A model generated the notes under the pieces. It saw only the letters and a list, made by a program, of their open reading frames with translations. It did no database searches and was not told the DNA's origin. A DNA stretch of 64,000 nucleotides from Rutstroemia sp. NJR-2017a BVV2 (taxonomy: Eukaryota > Ascomycota > Leotiomycetes > Helotiales > Rutstroemiaceae): assembly GCA_002946415.1 (NCBI GenBank), contig NJPS01000067.1:1-64000 (forward strand). Reading direction: 5' to 3'. Position numbers and translations under genes: made by a program. This document shows positions 26,432 to 36,882 of this stretch, in pieces; within the stretch, counting starts at the first letter, position 1; each line of letters starts with the position of its first letter.

Positions 26432-27016
26432 TTGCTTCTTCCTTCCTTTATTATATCTAAGGAGATATCTAAGTCTATAAAAAGTTGTCAAACTATTTAT
26501 TTTCGTTCTAAGGAAAAGGGAAAAATAATACTAGTAAAGTATTCTTACTATTCGGAGAAAAACCTCGAATATTATATACTTCCTAGAGCCGATCGTTATA
26601 GGGAATATACTAAGAGTATTGGTTGAGATTGCTATAATGTTTTTGGAATCTTTACTTCTTCTTAGGTAGTAATATAGTATAAAGAGGTTTATTTAAAGGC
26701 TAAGAAGAAAGAGACTATAGTGAAAATTCTTTGTTTAAGAAAATAGTAGTAGAAGTTAAAAGAAAAGGCTAAGAAAATATTATAATATGATCTATATATA
26801 ATAGATATATTAGAGGAGTTTGAAGAAAAGGAAAGATTAGAGAAGGAATAGACTAAGTAATCTAGATAAACTACTTCTATAACTAATTCTTCTATAATCG
26901 ATTCTTTGCTCTTCGAGCTTCCTCCGATAAGTGATTCTAAACTAGCTACCTAGTTAGCAAACAAGGATTTCTCTAATAGAACTCTTCTAAATCCTTTAGG
27001 TAGTTCAAATTCTTAA
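26432..27016 (+). pseudogene. G1-B antisense accessory gene relic, possibly Cys-rich
   Basis: A single plus-strand frame of about 195 codons starts at ATG-like 26432 and ends at TAA 27014-27016. It has one TGA (26624) and otherwise only TAA/TAG interruptions, many in runs where Gln would fit. Order: a basic N-terminus with SCQTIYFRSKEKGK, a segment CQ..Y(x)..YY..YYILPRADRYREYTKS in which several Tyr stand at spacings that would suit Cys (TGT/TGC to TAT by RIP), a Lys/Glu-rich coiled-coil-like stretch (KKKETIVK, LKEKAKKIL, EEFEEKERLEKE), and a Ser/Leu/Pro acidic tail with FELPPISDS. The tail is conserved in G1-A (2281-2505). It lies antisense to pol just inside the 3' LTR. I cannot name the family. 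A fungal Cys-rich nuclear-type protein captured by the element is one guess. Confidence 0.5.
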
Positions 27017-29149
27017 TTGGTTTCTATATATTTTCTGAGTCTAGATAATCTTCTTATTTGATCAAATAATAAAGTATTTCTTTAATATATTTATAATCCA
27101 ATATTCTTTCGACTTTATATATAGTATCTAGATTTAGAAGTTTAATTTCGGTATAAGGTATATTCGGTATTCCTAGTAGTACTAGTTCGAGAAGTGAAAT
27201 ATAGAATACTAAGTATATATTTATTATTCTTAGTAGTTCTAAACAATAATTAACTAATCCAACTACTTTCTTGATTTTGAAAGATCCTAGTTTCTTATAG
27301 TCCAGTTTATTGTTTGATCTTTTTGTATTGATATTTCATCTAAGAAAGTAAACTTTATCTCTCTTCTTAAGTATTGGTTCTATACTATATTTCTGGTTAT
27401 AGTATTATATTATTCGTTGTATAATAAACTTAATATCAAATGAAAGTTGTTTATATAGATTCCTTAAATCTTCTACTTTCGTTATTTCGATATCTGAGTT
27501 TGCTATATCTGGAAGTTGAATATTATATACTTTTGGCTCGAAGCCAAAATTGGTATATATCGGTGATATACTTGTTATCGCAGCTTCTAAGATATTATAT
27601 ATAAACTATATAAGTAATAGTAGTTCTATCTAATTATCCTATCGATAATTTATATAACAATATAAATACTATTCTATAATCTAGTTTAATTGTTCTATCT
27701 GACCATCAGTTTACAGATAGAATATTATTAAGAGCTTCTTTTTGATTCCTAATAGTACTATAAATATCTACTAGAACTTTGATATAAAGAGCTTATCTCG
27801 ATTAAAGATGATTTTATCTAGTATACTATATATACTAACTATCATCTATAGAAATATATAGACTAAATCTTTAACTATACTGCTTTCCTTATAAGAAATC
27901 ATATATCCAAATTTGGTTAATCGATCTACTATAACTAGGATAGAGTTATATATTACTTCTATTATTGGATCCTTTAAAGATAATAGTTTAACTACAAAGT
28001 CCTATATAATAGACTTCTATAGTTGAGTAGATATATCCGGAGTTTTGAGCTAGCTATATAGAGTATATTATAAAGTCTTGTTCTATATATAGATATTATA
28101 GTTTCCGATAACTTCCTTAACTATTTTCTTTATTTATAGGAAATATAAGTTTATCTTAATCCTTGTAAATATCTTGGTAATTCCTTAATATCTATAAACT
28201 AGAAATTTATATTGTTCTTAAGTAAATTGTTTTGCTAAGGTCGAAGGAATATATATTTTCTTATAGAAGTATATAATTTTGTCCTTAATTATAAATCCTT
28301 TATCTAGTTGTTCTAGTACTTGTTTTGTAGTAGAATTATTTTTATAATACCCTTATACTTGTTTCTCCAAGTAGTTATTATGAAATAATATTATTATAGC
28401 TAATTAGGCTAAGTTGAATACTAACGAATCTCTGTCTTGACGAAATATAATATATAATTTATATATCTTATTCTCTAGATATTCAGGTTTCCTACTAAGT
28501 ATATTGGCTTTAGTATTTTCGTTTCTCTTGATATATAGTATCTTGAAATTATATATAGCTAGTATTTTCGCTTATTATATCTATTATCTATTTAGAACTT
28601 TGGTTATTATAAAGTATATCAAATTCTTATAATCTAAATAGATTTGGATTATATACTTAGATCCTTCGAAGTAAATTCTTTATTCTTTGAAAGTATCAAT
28701 GATTACTAGAAGCTTTTTATTATAAATTTCGTAATTCAACTTAGTTAGCTAAAGCTTTCTTGAATAATATATTATTGGTTATAACTTCTTATCTTTATCT
28801 AGCTGGCTTAGGATTATATCTAATATATAATCTAATATATCTATCTCAATAATAATTAGTTGTTCGGGATCGAAGGTAATAAGAACTGATATCTATATAA
28901 AGACTTGTTTGAGAGTTTCGAATATCTATTATATTATATTATTCTATTTGTACTCAATATCCTTCTTGGTTAACTCTATAAAAGATACTATGATTTTTAA
29001 ATAATCTTTGATAAATCGCTTATAGAAGTTCGTAAATCCTAAAAATAATTATATTTCTTTTATAGTAATAGATTACTTCTATTCTAGAACTTCTTTTATT
29101 TTATTTGGACTTATCTTAAATCCTATTGTATTAATAATATATCTTAGAA

Positions 29150-29765
29150 ACTCGGTTTTGGTAATATAGAATTTGTATTTCGAAGGCTTCAGTAGAATAC
29201 CTATATCCGTTAATATCTGAAGTATTTCCTATATAATCTTGATATATTCTTCGAGGGTTTCGGTAAAGATCAAGATATCGTCTAAGTATACTATATAGTA
29301 GTTATCAAGATATTTTCTTAATAAGTTATTAACTAGATATATATATATTACTGGTATATTGGTAAGCCCAAAAGGTATAACTTAGTATTTGTAGTATCTA
29401 TATTATATACGAAATACTGTTTTTTATTTATCTTCTTCCTTGATTCGGATTAGGTTGAATTTTGTATACTGATCTAATTTTGTGAAATATTTAGCTTTCC
29501 CGATTCGATCTTATAGTTTACTAGTTAGTAGCAATAGATATCAATCCTTAATAGTAATAGTATTGAGTTTTTAGTAATCAATAACTAATCTACCTTTCTT
29601 ATCTCTTTTCTTAGATACAAAGAAGATTAGTACTCCTATAGGTAAAGAGGATTTCCTTATAAATCTTTTCGCTAAATTTTTGTCGAGGTATTCGCGAAGT
29701 AATTTGAGTTTCTTCTCTGATAATAGTATAATTAGCAAAAATAGTAATTCCTTTTCTTCCTCCAA
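29150..29765 (-). pseudogene. G1-B reverse transcriptase relic
   Basis: The minus-strand product contains LREYLDKNLAKRFIRKSS, PIGVLIFFVSKK and GRLVIDY, the start of a Ty3/gypsy RT. Further left come VIPFGLTN, NLLRKYLDNYY and the catalytic YLDDILIF box with both Asp intact (Asp codons at 29277-29282). Stops are TAA/TAG. RT belongs to a Gag-Pol polyprotein that copies element RNA to DNA in the particle. Confidence 0.88.
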
Positions 29766-32115
29766 ATTTATCTTATAATCCTAAAGCTAGTACTTTGATA
29801 AGGTATCTTCTTAAGGTCTTTCCTTGAAGATCTCAGTATATTTCTAGTATTGTACTAGTATATCCTTCAGTAAAGGATCTTGGGCTAAGATATCCAACCT
29901 CGGTAAATATATTACTTTCAGCTCTTAACTGGGTATTAGTCTTGTAAGATCCTATATAAACTCTTTCTTATATTTATATTTATCGTATTATATAGTCTTT
30001 ACGATTTAGTCGATATATAGATTATAGTTCTTTAGTTATAGTATTCCCAAAATTAGTTGGTATTCTCCTAATAAGACTAAATCTATTTTTATCTACTTAG
30101 AATACTATTCTAGCTATATTTCGAATTTTTGTATTTTGTATTAAACCAATTTATCTCTTTTAGCTAATTGTTTATCAGCAAGATAAAGCTAGTATAGAAC
30201 TGGTTTCTTAAAAATTTACAATTTCGCTAAGACTATAATCTTTGGTATTATAAAATTTTCTATTGCTCTCGAATCTATTATTGTTCGGAGCAAGTACCTA
30301 TTTATATATATAGTATAAAGGATCTATTCTGATCCTAAAATAGCCTTTAGTTTTCTAGCTAGTCTTTTATTTATACCTTCGGTAAGTTATTCCTAATTAA
30401 TTCTCTTCTGGTTTCGGTCTATAACCTTAAGTTTATTATCTTTTATAAAACCAAAGAACCTCTTCTAAGTATCGATTATATCTTCCTAAACTGTATTTAG
30501 ATTTATTTCGATCTTTATTCTAAGGATTCGGCTAATAGGAATATCGATATACTTGGTAGATACTTTGTATCTAAAGACTTATAATATTATCTATTATAGT
30601 TGATTCAGTTCTTGTAATAGTATATTTCGTTGGTCTCTATAATTATATTGGTGAATGATTTCCTAAGTCTCTCTATTATTTGGTAGATTATATTACTGAA
30701 ACTTCCTGAATCCTCAATAGATTCGAGTTTCCTATTATACTCTGATAGAGCTAATCTCAAATTCCAATTTGTAGTAGTGATCTGTAATTAGTTGACCTCG
30801 GATATCTTAAGTATTGTTTCAGAATCTGTTATTGTTTGGTAAACTAGTAAATTCCTTTTTTCTCCAAAACCTGGTTCTGTAGTAACTGATTCTTTCTAGA
30901 AACTATATCTCTCCTTACTTTGGAGGTTTATCTTAAGTAGTAGTTTTCTTATTACTAGGCTTCCTTAGGTACTAGCCTGCCCCCTTCTTATCTGTTTTAT
31001 AAACTAAACAAAAATCTCTATAGTAGGTAGTCTACGATAATTGTATATAATCTGTTTCTTGAGTAGTACGATAACTACTTGTTATACTTAATTGGTATCT
31101 AGATATAACTTAGCTATTATCTTATTCTACTATAGATTTAAACTATTTCTTTTCTTTCTAGTTAGTTTATTTAGGCTTCGTCCTTTAAAGCTTTTTTCGG
31201 CAATCTTGTACTTAGTAGTCTGGAAAACTATATTCAAAACAAAGCTTCTTTTCTTATTTATAATTCTTTTCTTTCTAGGAAAGATTGTTCTTTGAACTTA
31301 TTATATCTAGTTCTATAGAGTTATTATAAATCCCTTCTCTAGTATATCATTGTCTGGAATATTGTAGCTTGCCTTTGTTAGGTCTAACCCGACTTCTGGT
31401 TTTATAGGACTGTTTTTCTTAGAGGTATTTATAATACTGGTTGTTAATCTAAATAGAGTTTTCAATTTATTTATCTAGATTATCATTATCTTCCTATATT
31501 TGCCTTGCTAATTCTAGTTTGATAAAGTCTTTTAGTCTATACTTATAGTAGCTGATCAAGGTAGTAATTCTCTATTTGGTCTGATTGGACTATTTCCTGA
31601 ATTTGGTAATATAGTTGATAGCTAACCTTATTTGTCTAAGTCTAAATAAACAATACTCTACTATCTTAATAGAGTCGATATCTCCAAAGACTCTTCGGAT
31701 TTCTATACGAAATCCTTCTTATAAGTCGAAGATCTTGGTGATTATAACTATATAGTTCTGTAGCTGGATACTATTCTCGAAGTAGTCTAAAAGAAAGGAT
31801 TCGATCTATTTCAATACTTTGCCTCTAAAGTAGGAAACAATATAAATACTCTTTATATCTCTGGTATCGAATTTATCAGGGTTAAATCGGAAGTATATTC
31901 CGAGCTACAAGAGGAATATCTCAAGTTCTTATCGATCTCTATAGAACTTATCTAGATTAGTAACTTTAAAGATTTCTTGTAACTTGAGGTTTATAGAAGG
32001 TCTATCTTCTATAAGGATATCGTTATTATAGTCTCTAGTATCTATAGTCCGAATAACAGATAGATTTTGTAGAGCTATATCGATTCGGTATATAAAGCAA
32101 TAATAGTATTTAAAG

Positions 32116-32664
32116 TATTACAAATACTTATCTTTTGAGTTATATAGAAGTAATCAGAATCTCGAGTACTAAAGGTCGTGATAACTAATAGTACTATTAT
32201 AGGTTTATTGTTGAAAACAGTTATATAGAAAATCGATTATAATTGTAATAATAGATAAATAAGTAATAATTGTTATTAAGTATAAAGTTCTATATACTAA
32301 GGAAATACTATCTAGTTATATAGATCTTCGTTCTCTATTATTCTATCAGTCCTATCAATTCCTATAGCTGAGACTATCGGGATCTGGTAGGATATTATAT
32401 AGTTTCTATTTAAGGTTCTACTAAAAGTACCTTTAATATTTCGGATACTATCCTTTCGATAGGTACCTCTCTATATAGAATACCGTTTCTACTAGAAGTA
32501 TACTAATAAATATTAGTACCTTTCCTATTTCTGTACCAGGAATATAAATACCTTGACTTCTCTTTATTGTATAATCTTTATACGAAGATTTACCTTACTG
32601 ATTCCAGGAAGCTACTCTTTGAGCCTAAGGTCTTTAGGCCGCTATATAATCTATAGTTATAACA
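32116..32664 (-). repeat. G1-B 5' LTR
   Basis: This 549-bp partner of 25802-26350 starts TATTAC and ends TATAACA on the top strand. It keeps an intact CA end, while the other copy has lost it. ATTTG follows directly. Confidence 0.92.
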
Positions 32665-32830
32665 ATTTGTTTATACTAAATATAATATTTATAGTCTTCT
32701 CTAGATATAAGTTAAACTAGAATTGGTATAGTAAATAGAATAATAGTAAACTAATTGATTTGTTTTTCGGATTTGGTAAAGTTAACTAAATCCTAGATAT
32801 TATTGATTTAGCAAATTCGTCGAAGTTGGA
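32665..32830 (-). pseudogene. C1 copy 1, first piece: gag N-terminal part
   Basis: Minus-strand frame leading into the G1-B insertion: IPILV.LISREDYKYY.YKQ ends at the 5-bp duplicate and continues as ILSEYIEAIKDI at 25801. Copia Gag proteins commonly have such a Trp/Tyr-rich N-terminal segment before the conserved helices. How far C1 extends to the right is not resolved, and its 5' LTR was not found. Confidence 0.65.
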
Positions 32831-35800
32831 AATATTATATTAGTTAGTCTAATTTAGTAACTAGCTTAGTTTTATCGATATTTTTGAATATAATAATCTT
32901 AGATAGATAAAGTAATAGAATTAGTTTGATATAATAATTATATAAGAAGTAAATAAAGTAAATAAAAATATTTATAAGTAGTAGCAATTATATATAATGA
33001 AAAAATTTCGTTAAACTAAATTTATAATTATTATATTACAAATACCTTATAGTTAAATTATAGAAAGAGAAATTGAAATAGTAGAATCAATTAATTATTT
33101 TCTATCTAATAATCTTTTCGCAAATATTTATATCTAATCAATAATTACTATATTCTCCGAATTTGGAGAAGAAGAGAAAACTTTTATCTTGAAATAATCT
33201 ATCGAGTTAGTATTTCTAAGTTATAGTTTATAATTTCTGTAATTCGGAAAATATAATTATTTAGATCAGATTATTAACTAGCTTGATTAGTTAATCCGAT
33301 CTATTTATACTTGGTTTTACCAACTTCGCTATCTATTTCTGTAACAAATATCTATATTTTCTTCAAATATATCTAGATTCCAGATTTATTTATTTACTAG
33401 TATTTTACTATATTCTACTATAATATCTTCTTCTATATTATCTTATAATCGATTATCTATTTTAATAACTATTATTTTCTATTTATCTATTATATTACTA
33501 TAGTATTTAATAGCTTCTCGATAAATAAATATTATTACTTCTTTTTATATTATATATCTATTATATTCTCCAAATCAAAATTTAATTTTATATTCTCGAT
33601 CTAGATTCAAAACTCTTTACTACTTAGTCTAGATTATAACTTTAATAACTTATTAGTAACTAATATCTTATAATCTATAATCAAGCTTTATATTATATCT
33701 TATAATTTAGATAACTTTATTTATATATCCTTTTCTACTATTTCCTTCTTTATCTATATTAGTTTTGTTTTGGTTTTCTTCTTTATCTTGATTATATATA
33801 TATAATTTATCTAATTTATAAACTTCTTTATTAGCTATTCTTATATCTTCTCTATATCTATATTTAGTAATATATTATAAATCAAAATCTTATTCTACTT
33901 CTTTATAAAAAATATTAGTAACTCTATAATATTATCTACTATTCTTAGATCTATTATTCTTTATATATATTACTTTTACTTTATCTATATAACTATTTTC
34001 TTATACTTCAACTAATTATTATATAATATTATATACTTCTCTAAACTAATAAAGTTTGTAAATACTATTATATATATCTCTACTAGTTTCTATTATAATT
34101 GATCTAGCTTCAATATTATATATATAATTTTATATATAAATATATAGTTACTTTCTTCACTTTTCAATTACAAATCTAATAATATTATATATAATTCTAA
34201 TAATCTCTTTTTCAATTACTTTTCTTTCTTTTTTCTAATCTCTTTTATAATTCTTCTTTCTTTTCTCTTTTCAATTATAATTTATAATTCCTATAATTGA
34301 TTATATTTAGTAACTATTATCTTCTTTCCAAACTCTCTATACTTTGTATCTTATATCTATAATATATTCTATTAATAAAACTTTAATATTTTTATTCAAT
34401 TCGCTATATATTATTTTAGTATCTCTATTATATATCTAATATATATTAATCTTCTATTATATTTACTTTTGAATATCTTCTATTAATTTATCAATTTTAA
34501 ATATATCTTATTAATCTTATTACTTTATATAACCTTTATTATATCTATTACTAATCTCTATAATATTAAATAACTCAATTTCAAATATTCTTTATTATAG
34601 TTTTCTATTTCCTCTTTTTCTCTATTTTCTTTCTTTATATCTTTTTTACTCTCTTTATTCTCTTTATTCTCTTTATTCTCTTTACTTTTATTATTCTTTC
34701 TACTATTCTCTTCTATATTCTTCTTTTTTATTAATAATATAATTAAATCCTCTTTTACTTCTATAACTAATATCTTCTACTAATCTATTATTTTCAAAAA
34801 ATTATTTATATCTACTTATGATTTTTCTATTTCCAATTTTCTTATATATATAAATTTTATTTTCTTCTTCTCTCTAATATCTTATTTTTATAATAACTAT
34901 ATCTTCAAATATCTCAACCTATTATCGTTATAATAACTAATAAGAATAGTTATATTAGTAATACTTTTCTTTATTATAAATAAGTAATTCTACTTTTTCT
35001 TCTCGAATAATTTCATTATTAGTAATCTTTATTTAAATTACTAGTTTTCGATTTTTTATTACTTTATCTAAGTTTCTATATTCTTATTATTCTCTATCTA
35101 CTTTATTTTCTATCTATATATTATTTGCAAATATTATTTCATTATAATCTTATTCTTTATTATAAACTTATATAACTTTTAGAGATTCTCTTTCTTCTCT
35201 TTATATACTCTCTCGACTATCTATATATAATAATATCTATTATTCTTAATTAGAATTAATCTCTTTATTTTCTTCTATTTTGTTTTATTTATTTGGAGAT
35301 TATCTATTATCCTTACTAGTTCGGCTAAACTAGTTATTTATATTATAAATTTCTTTCGATATCTGATATTTAAGAATATATATTTCTTATACAAATATAT
35401 ATCTATCAACCTGATATTTATATAATATCGATATTCTTTATATAATACTATCTCTAATATCTTCCAGAACTATAAATATCTTATATATTTATTTTCCTTT
35501 TTCTCTTTGATTTCCTTTTCTTCTTTTTAATCTAATTTAGTTTTTCGATTTATATCGATTTTCGTAATTCTATAAACTTCAGTTAGTTAGTATATTTATC
35601 TAAATATATAATATTAATTAGTGATTTATAAATTAGTGGAATTATATCGAAAAGAGATTAAATCCGGTATTTATATTATACTATTTCTATAGATACTAAT
35701 TTATATATAATATAATTCTATCTTTGATCTCAGTTCTAATTCTCTTTTCCTTTCTTCTTTTTTTCTTCTTTTTTCTTATCTAGTAGATAGATATAATATA

Positions 35801-35930
35801 TATATAGTCGAGTAATAAGTAGTATATCTCTTTCCTAAATAAGAAATAAAGTTATACTAAATAGAAAGGTATTGTAGTATATATACTAATATATATATCT
35901 ATACTCTGGATGATAAATATATATAGGCTA
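32831..35930. other. AT-rich decayed tract, no identified element
   Basis: TpA-rich sequence, pyrimidine-rich on the top strand over 33.3-35.8 kb. No LTR pair, pol motif or intact frame was found. Part of 32.8-33.3 kb may be the 5' end of C1 copy 1. A 9-bp tandem repeat sits at 34651. The last 100 bp grade into the gene island. Confidence 0.5.
34651..34686. repeat. Tandem 9-bp repeat CTCTTTATT x4
   Basis: Four contiguous 9-bp units (the last diverged). Because the unit is a multiple of three, on the minus strand it would encode a repeated Glu-Asn-Lys tripeptide within a Glu/Lys-rich stretch, so it may be part of a decayed charged protein. Confidence 0.6.
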
Positions 35931-36882
35931 TCTATACCCTCTCAAATCGAGGAATAGTAGTGATATTAGACTTCTTCTTATAACCCAATATTGCCCTCGT
36001 TATCCGACTACTGCTAGCAGATAAAAGATATAGCCGGAAAGCAGAGATACAGAGGGATCAGTATATATATAATATATCGTCTTCTACCTTCGCGATATAG
36101 CACAGGACCGCTATAGAGGCTGGAACGAATAGAGGCTATAGCTGGAATGAATGGCGGCCAATTTTCGCCCTACTTGGGGGATTCGACTATTCCGCGCGCC
36201 GGATCTCGACCGAATGGCGGCCATTCGTTGCGGAATAATAGGGCAAGCTGTAAGGACCGGAAGGACCAGTATCGGGTAGGTGGGAAGAGTCTTTGTAGGA
36301 TGACGGTCTGCGACCGGTTATAACCAGGATGATACAGAGCAAAGGGCGGAGGGTTGCAATGATTGATTGATTTATTCAATTTAACGCCTGTTCCAGTAGC
36401 CTTAAAGCTACTATGCAGGCTTACATGAGGCTGGATCTTCGCCATCACGTGCTTCTACCTCTCTGGAATCGAATTGAGGCCTGAAGGGTTTCAATTGCAC
36501 CACTGAGTTCATTTAGCTAGCCCCTCCTTGTGGAAGTGTCATTAGTTTACTTGTGTTCCCTTGATGTCCAATAATCCGCTTGTAACAATATTCCTATACT
36601 TATCGCTTCTTCCCATTATTTTTGGGGAGGTGGGGGAGGTGAGATGGAGGCGGCCAAACACAAATGAATCCCCCGATTAATGAGCGATTACATGCTGTGG
36701 CCATGGCTCCGGCTCCCAGGTGGTGCAATCCTGTGGTAGGAGCGTTCCCTGATGCAACATGAGGTCATAGATGCTTGAGTGGTGGCGCGACCATCTTATT
36801 TTTGGGATTTCAACTATTTCAATTTTGAATATTATCCTCATTTTGACATAACAAGCTTATATCATTTCCAACCACGCTTACC
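35931..36882. other. Island edge and upstream region of the DUF3292 gene
   Basis: No gene is supported here. A near-duplicated segment with GAATGGCGGCCA occurs at about 36,148 and 36,213. A minus-strand open frame at 36170-36448 has no recognisable features and no homologous motif, so I do not call it. The stretch from about 36,600 to 36,882 would hold the promoter and 5' leader of the gene at 36883, with CATCACGTGC at 36,442. Confidence 0.5.

Larger units (their letters stand above)
25802..32664 (-). mobile_element. G1 copy B: complete Ty3/gypsy element nested in C1 gag
   Basis: Two 549-bp LTRs bound a 5.8-kb body with gypsy order on the minus strand. The flanks carry ATTTA (left) and ATTTG (right), a 5-bp target-site duplication with one G-to-A change. 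Removing the element and one duplicate rejoins the C1 gag frame. RIP damage is lighter than in G1-A: the RT box is still YLDDILIF (29265-29288) and many codons are intact. It is nevertheless full of TAA/TAG stops. It is the youngest-looking element in the window. Confidence 0.92.

Noticed and set aside
36170..36448. Minus-strand open frame at the island edge
   Set aside because: No domain, no splice-consistent extension, and it spans a locally repeated GAATGGCGGCCA segment.
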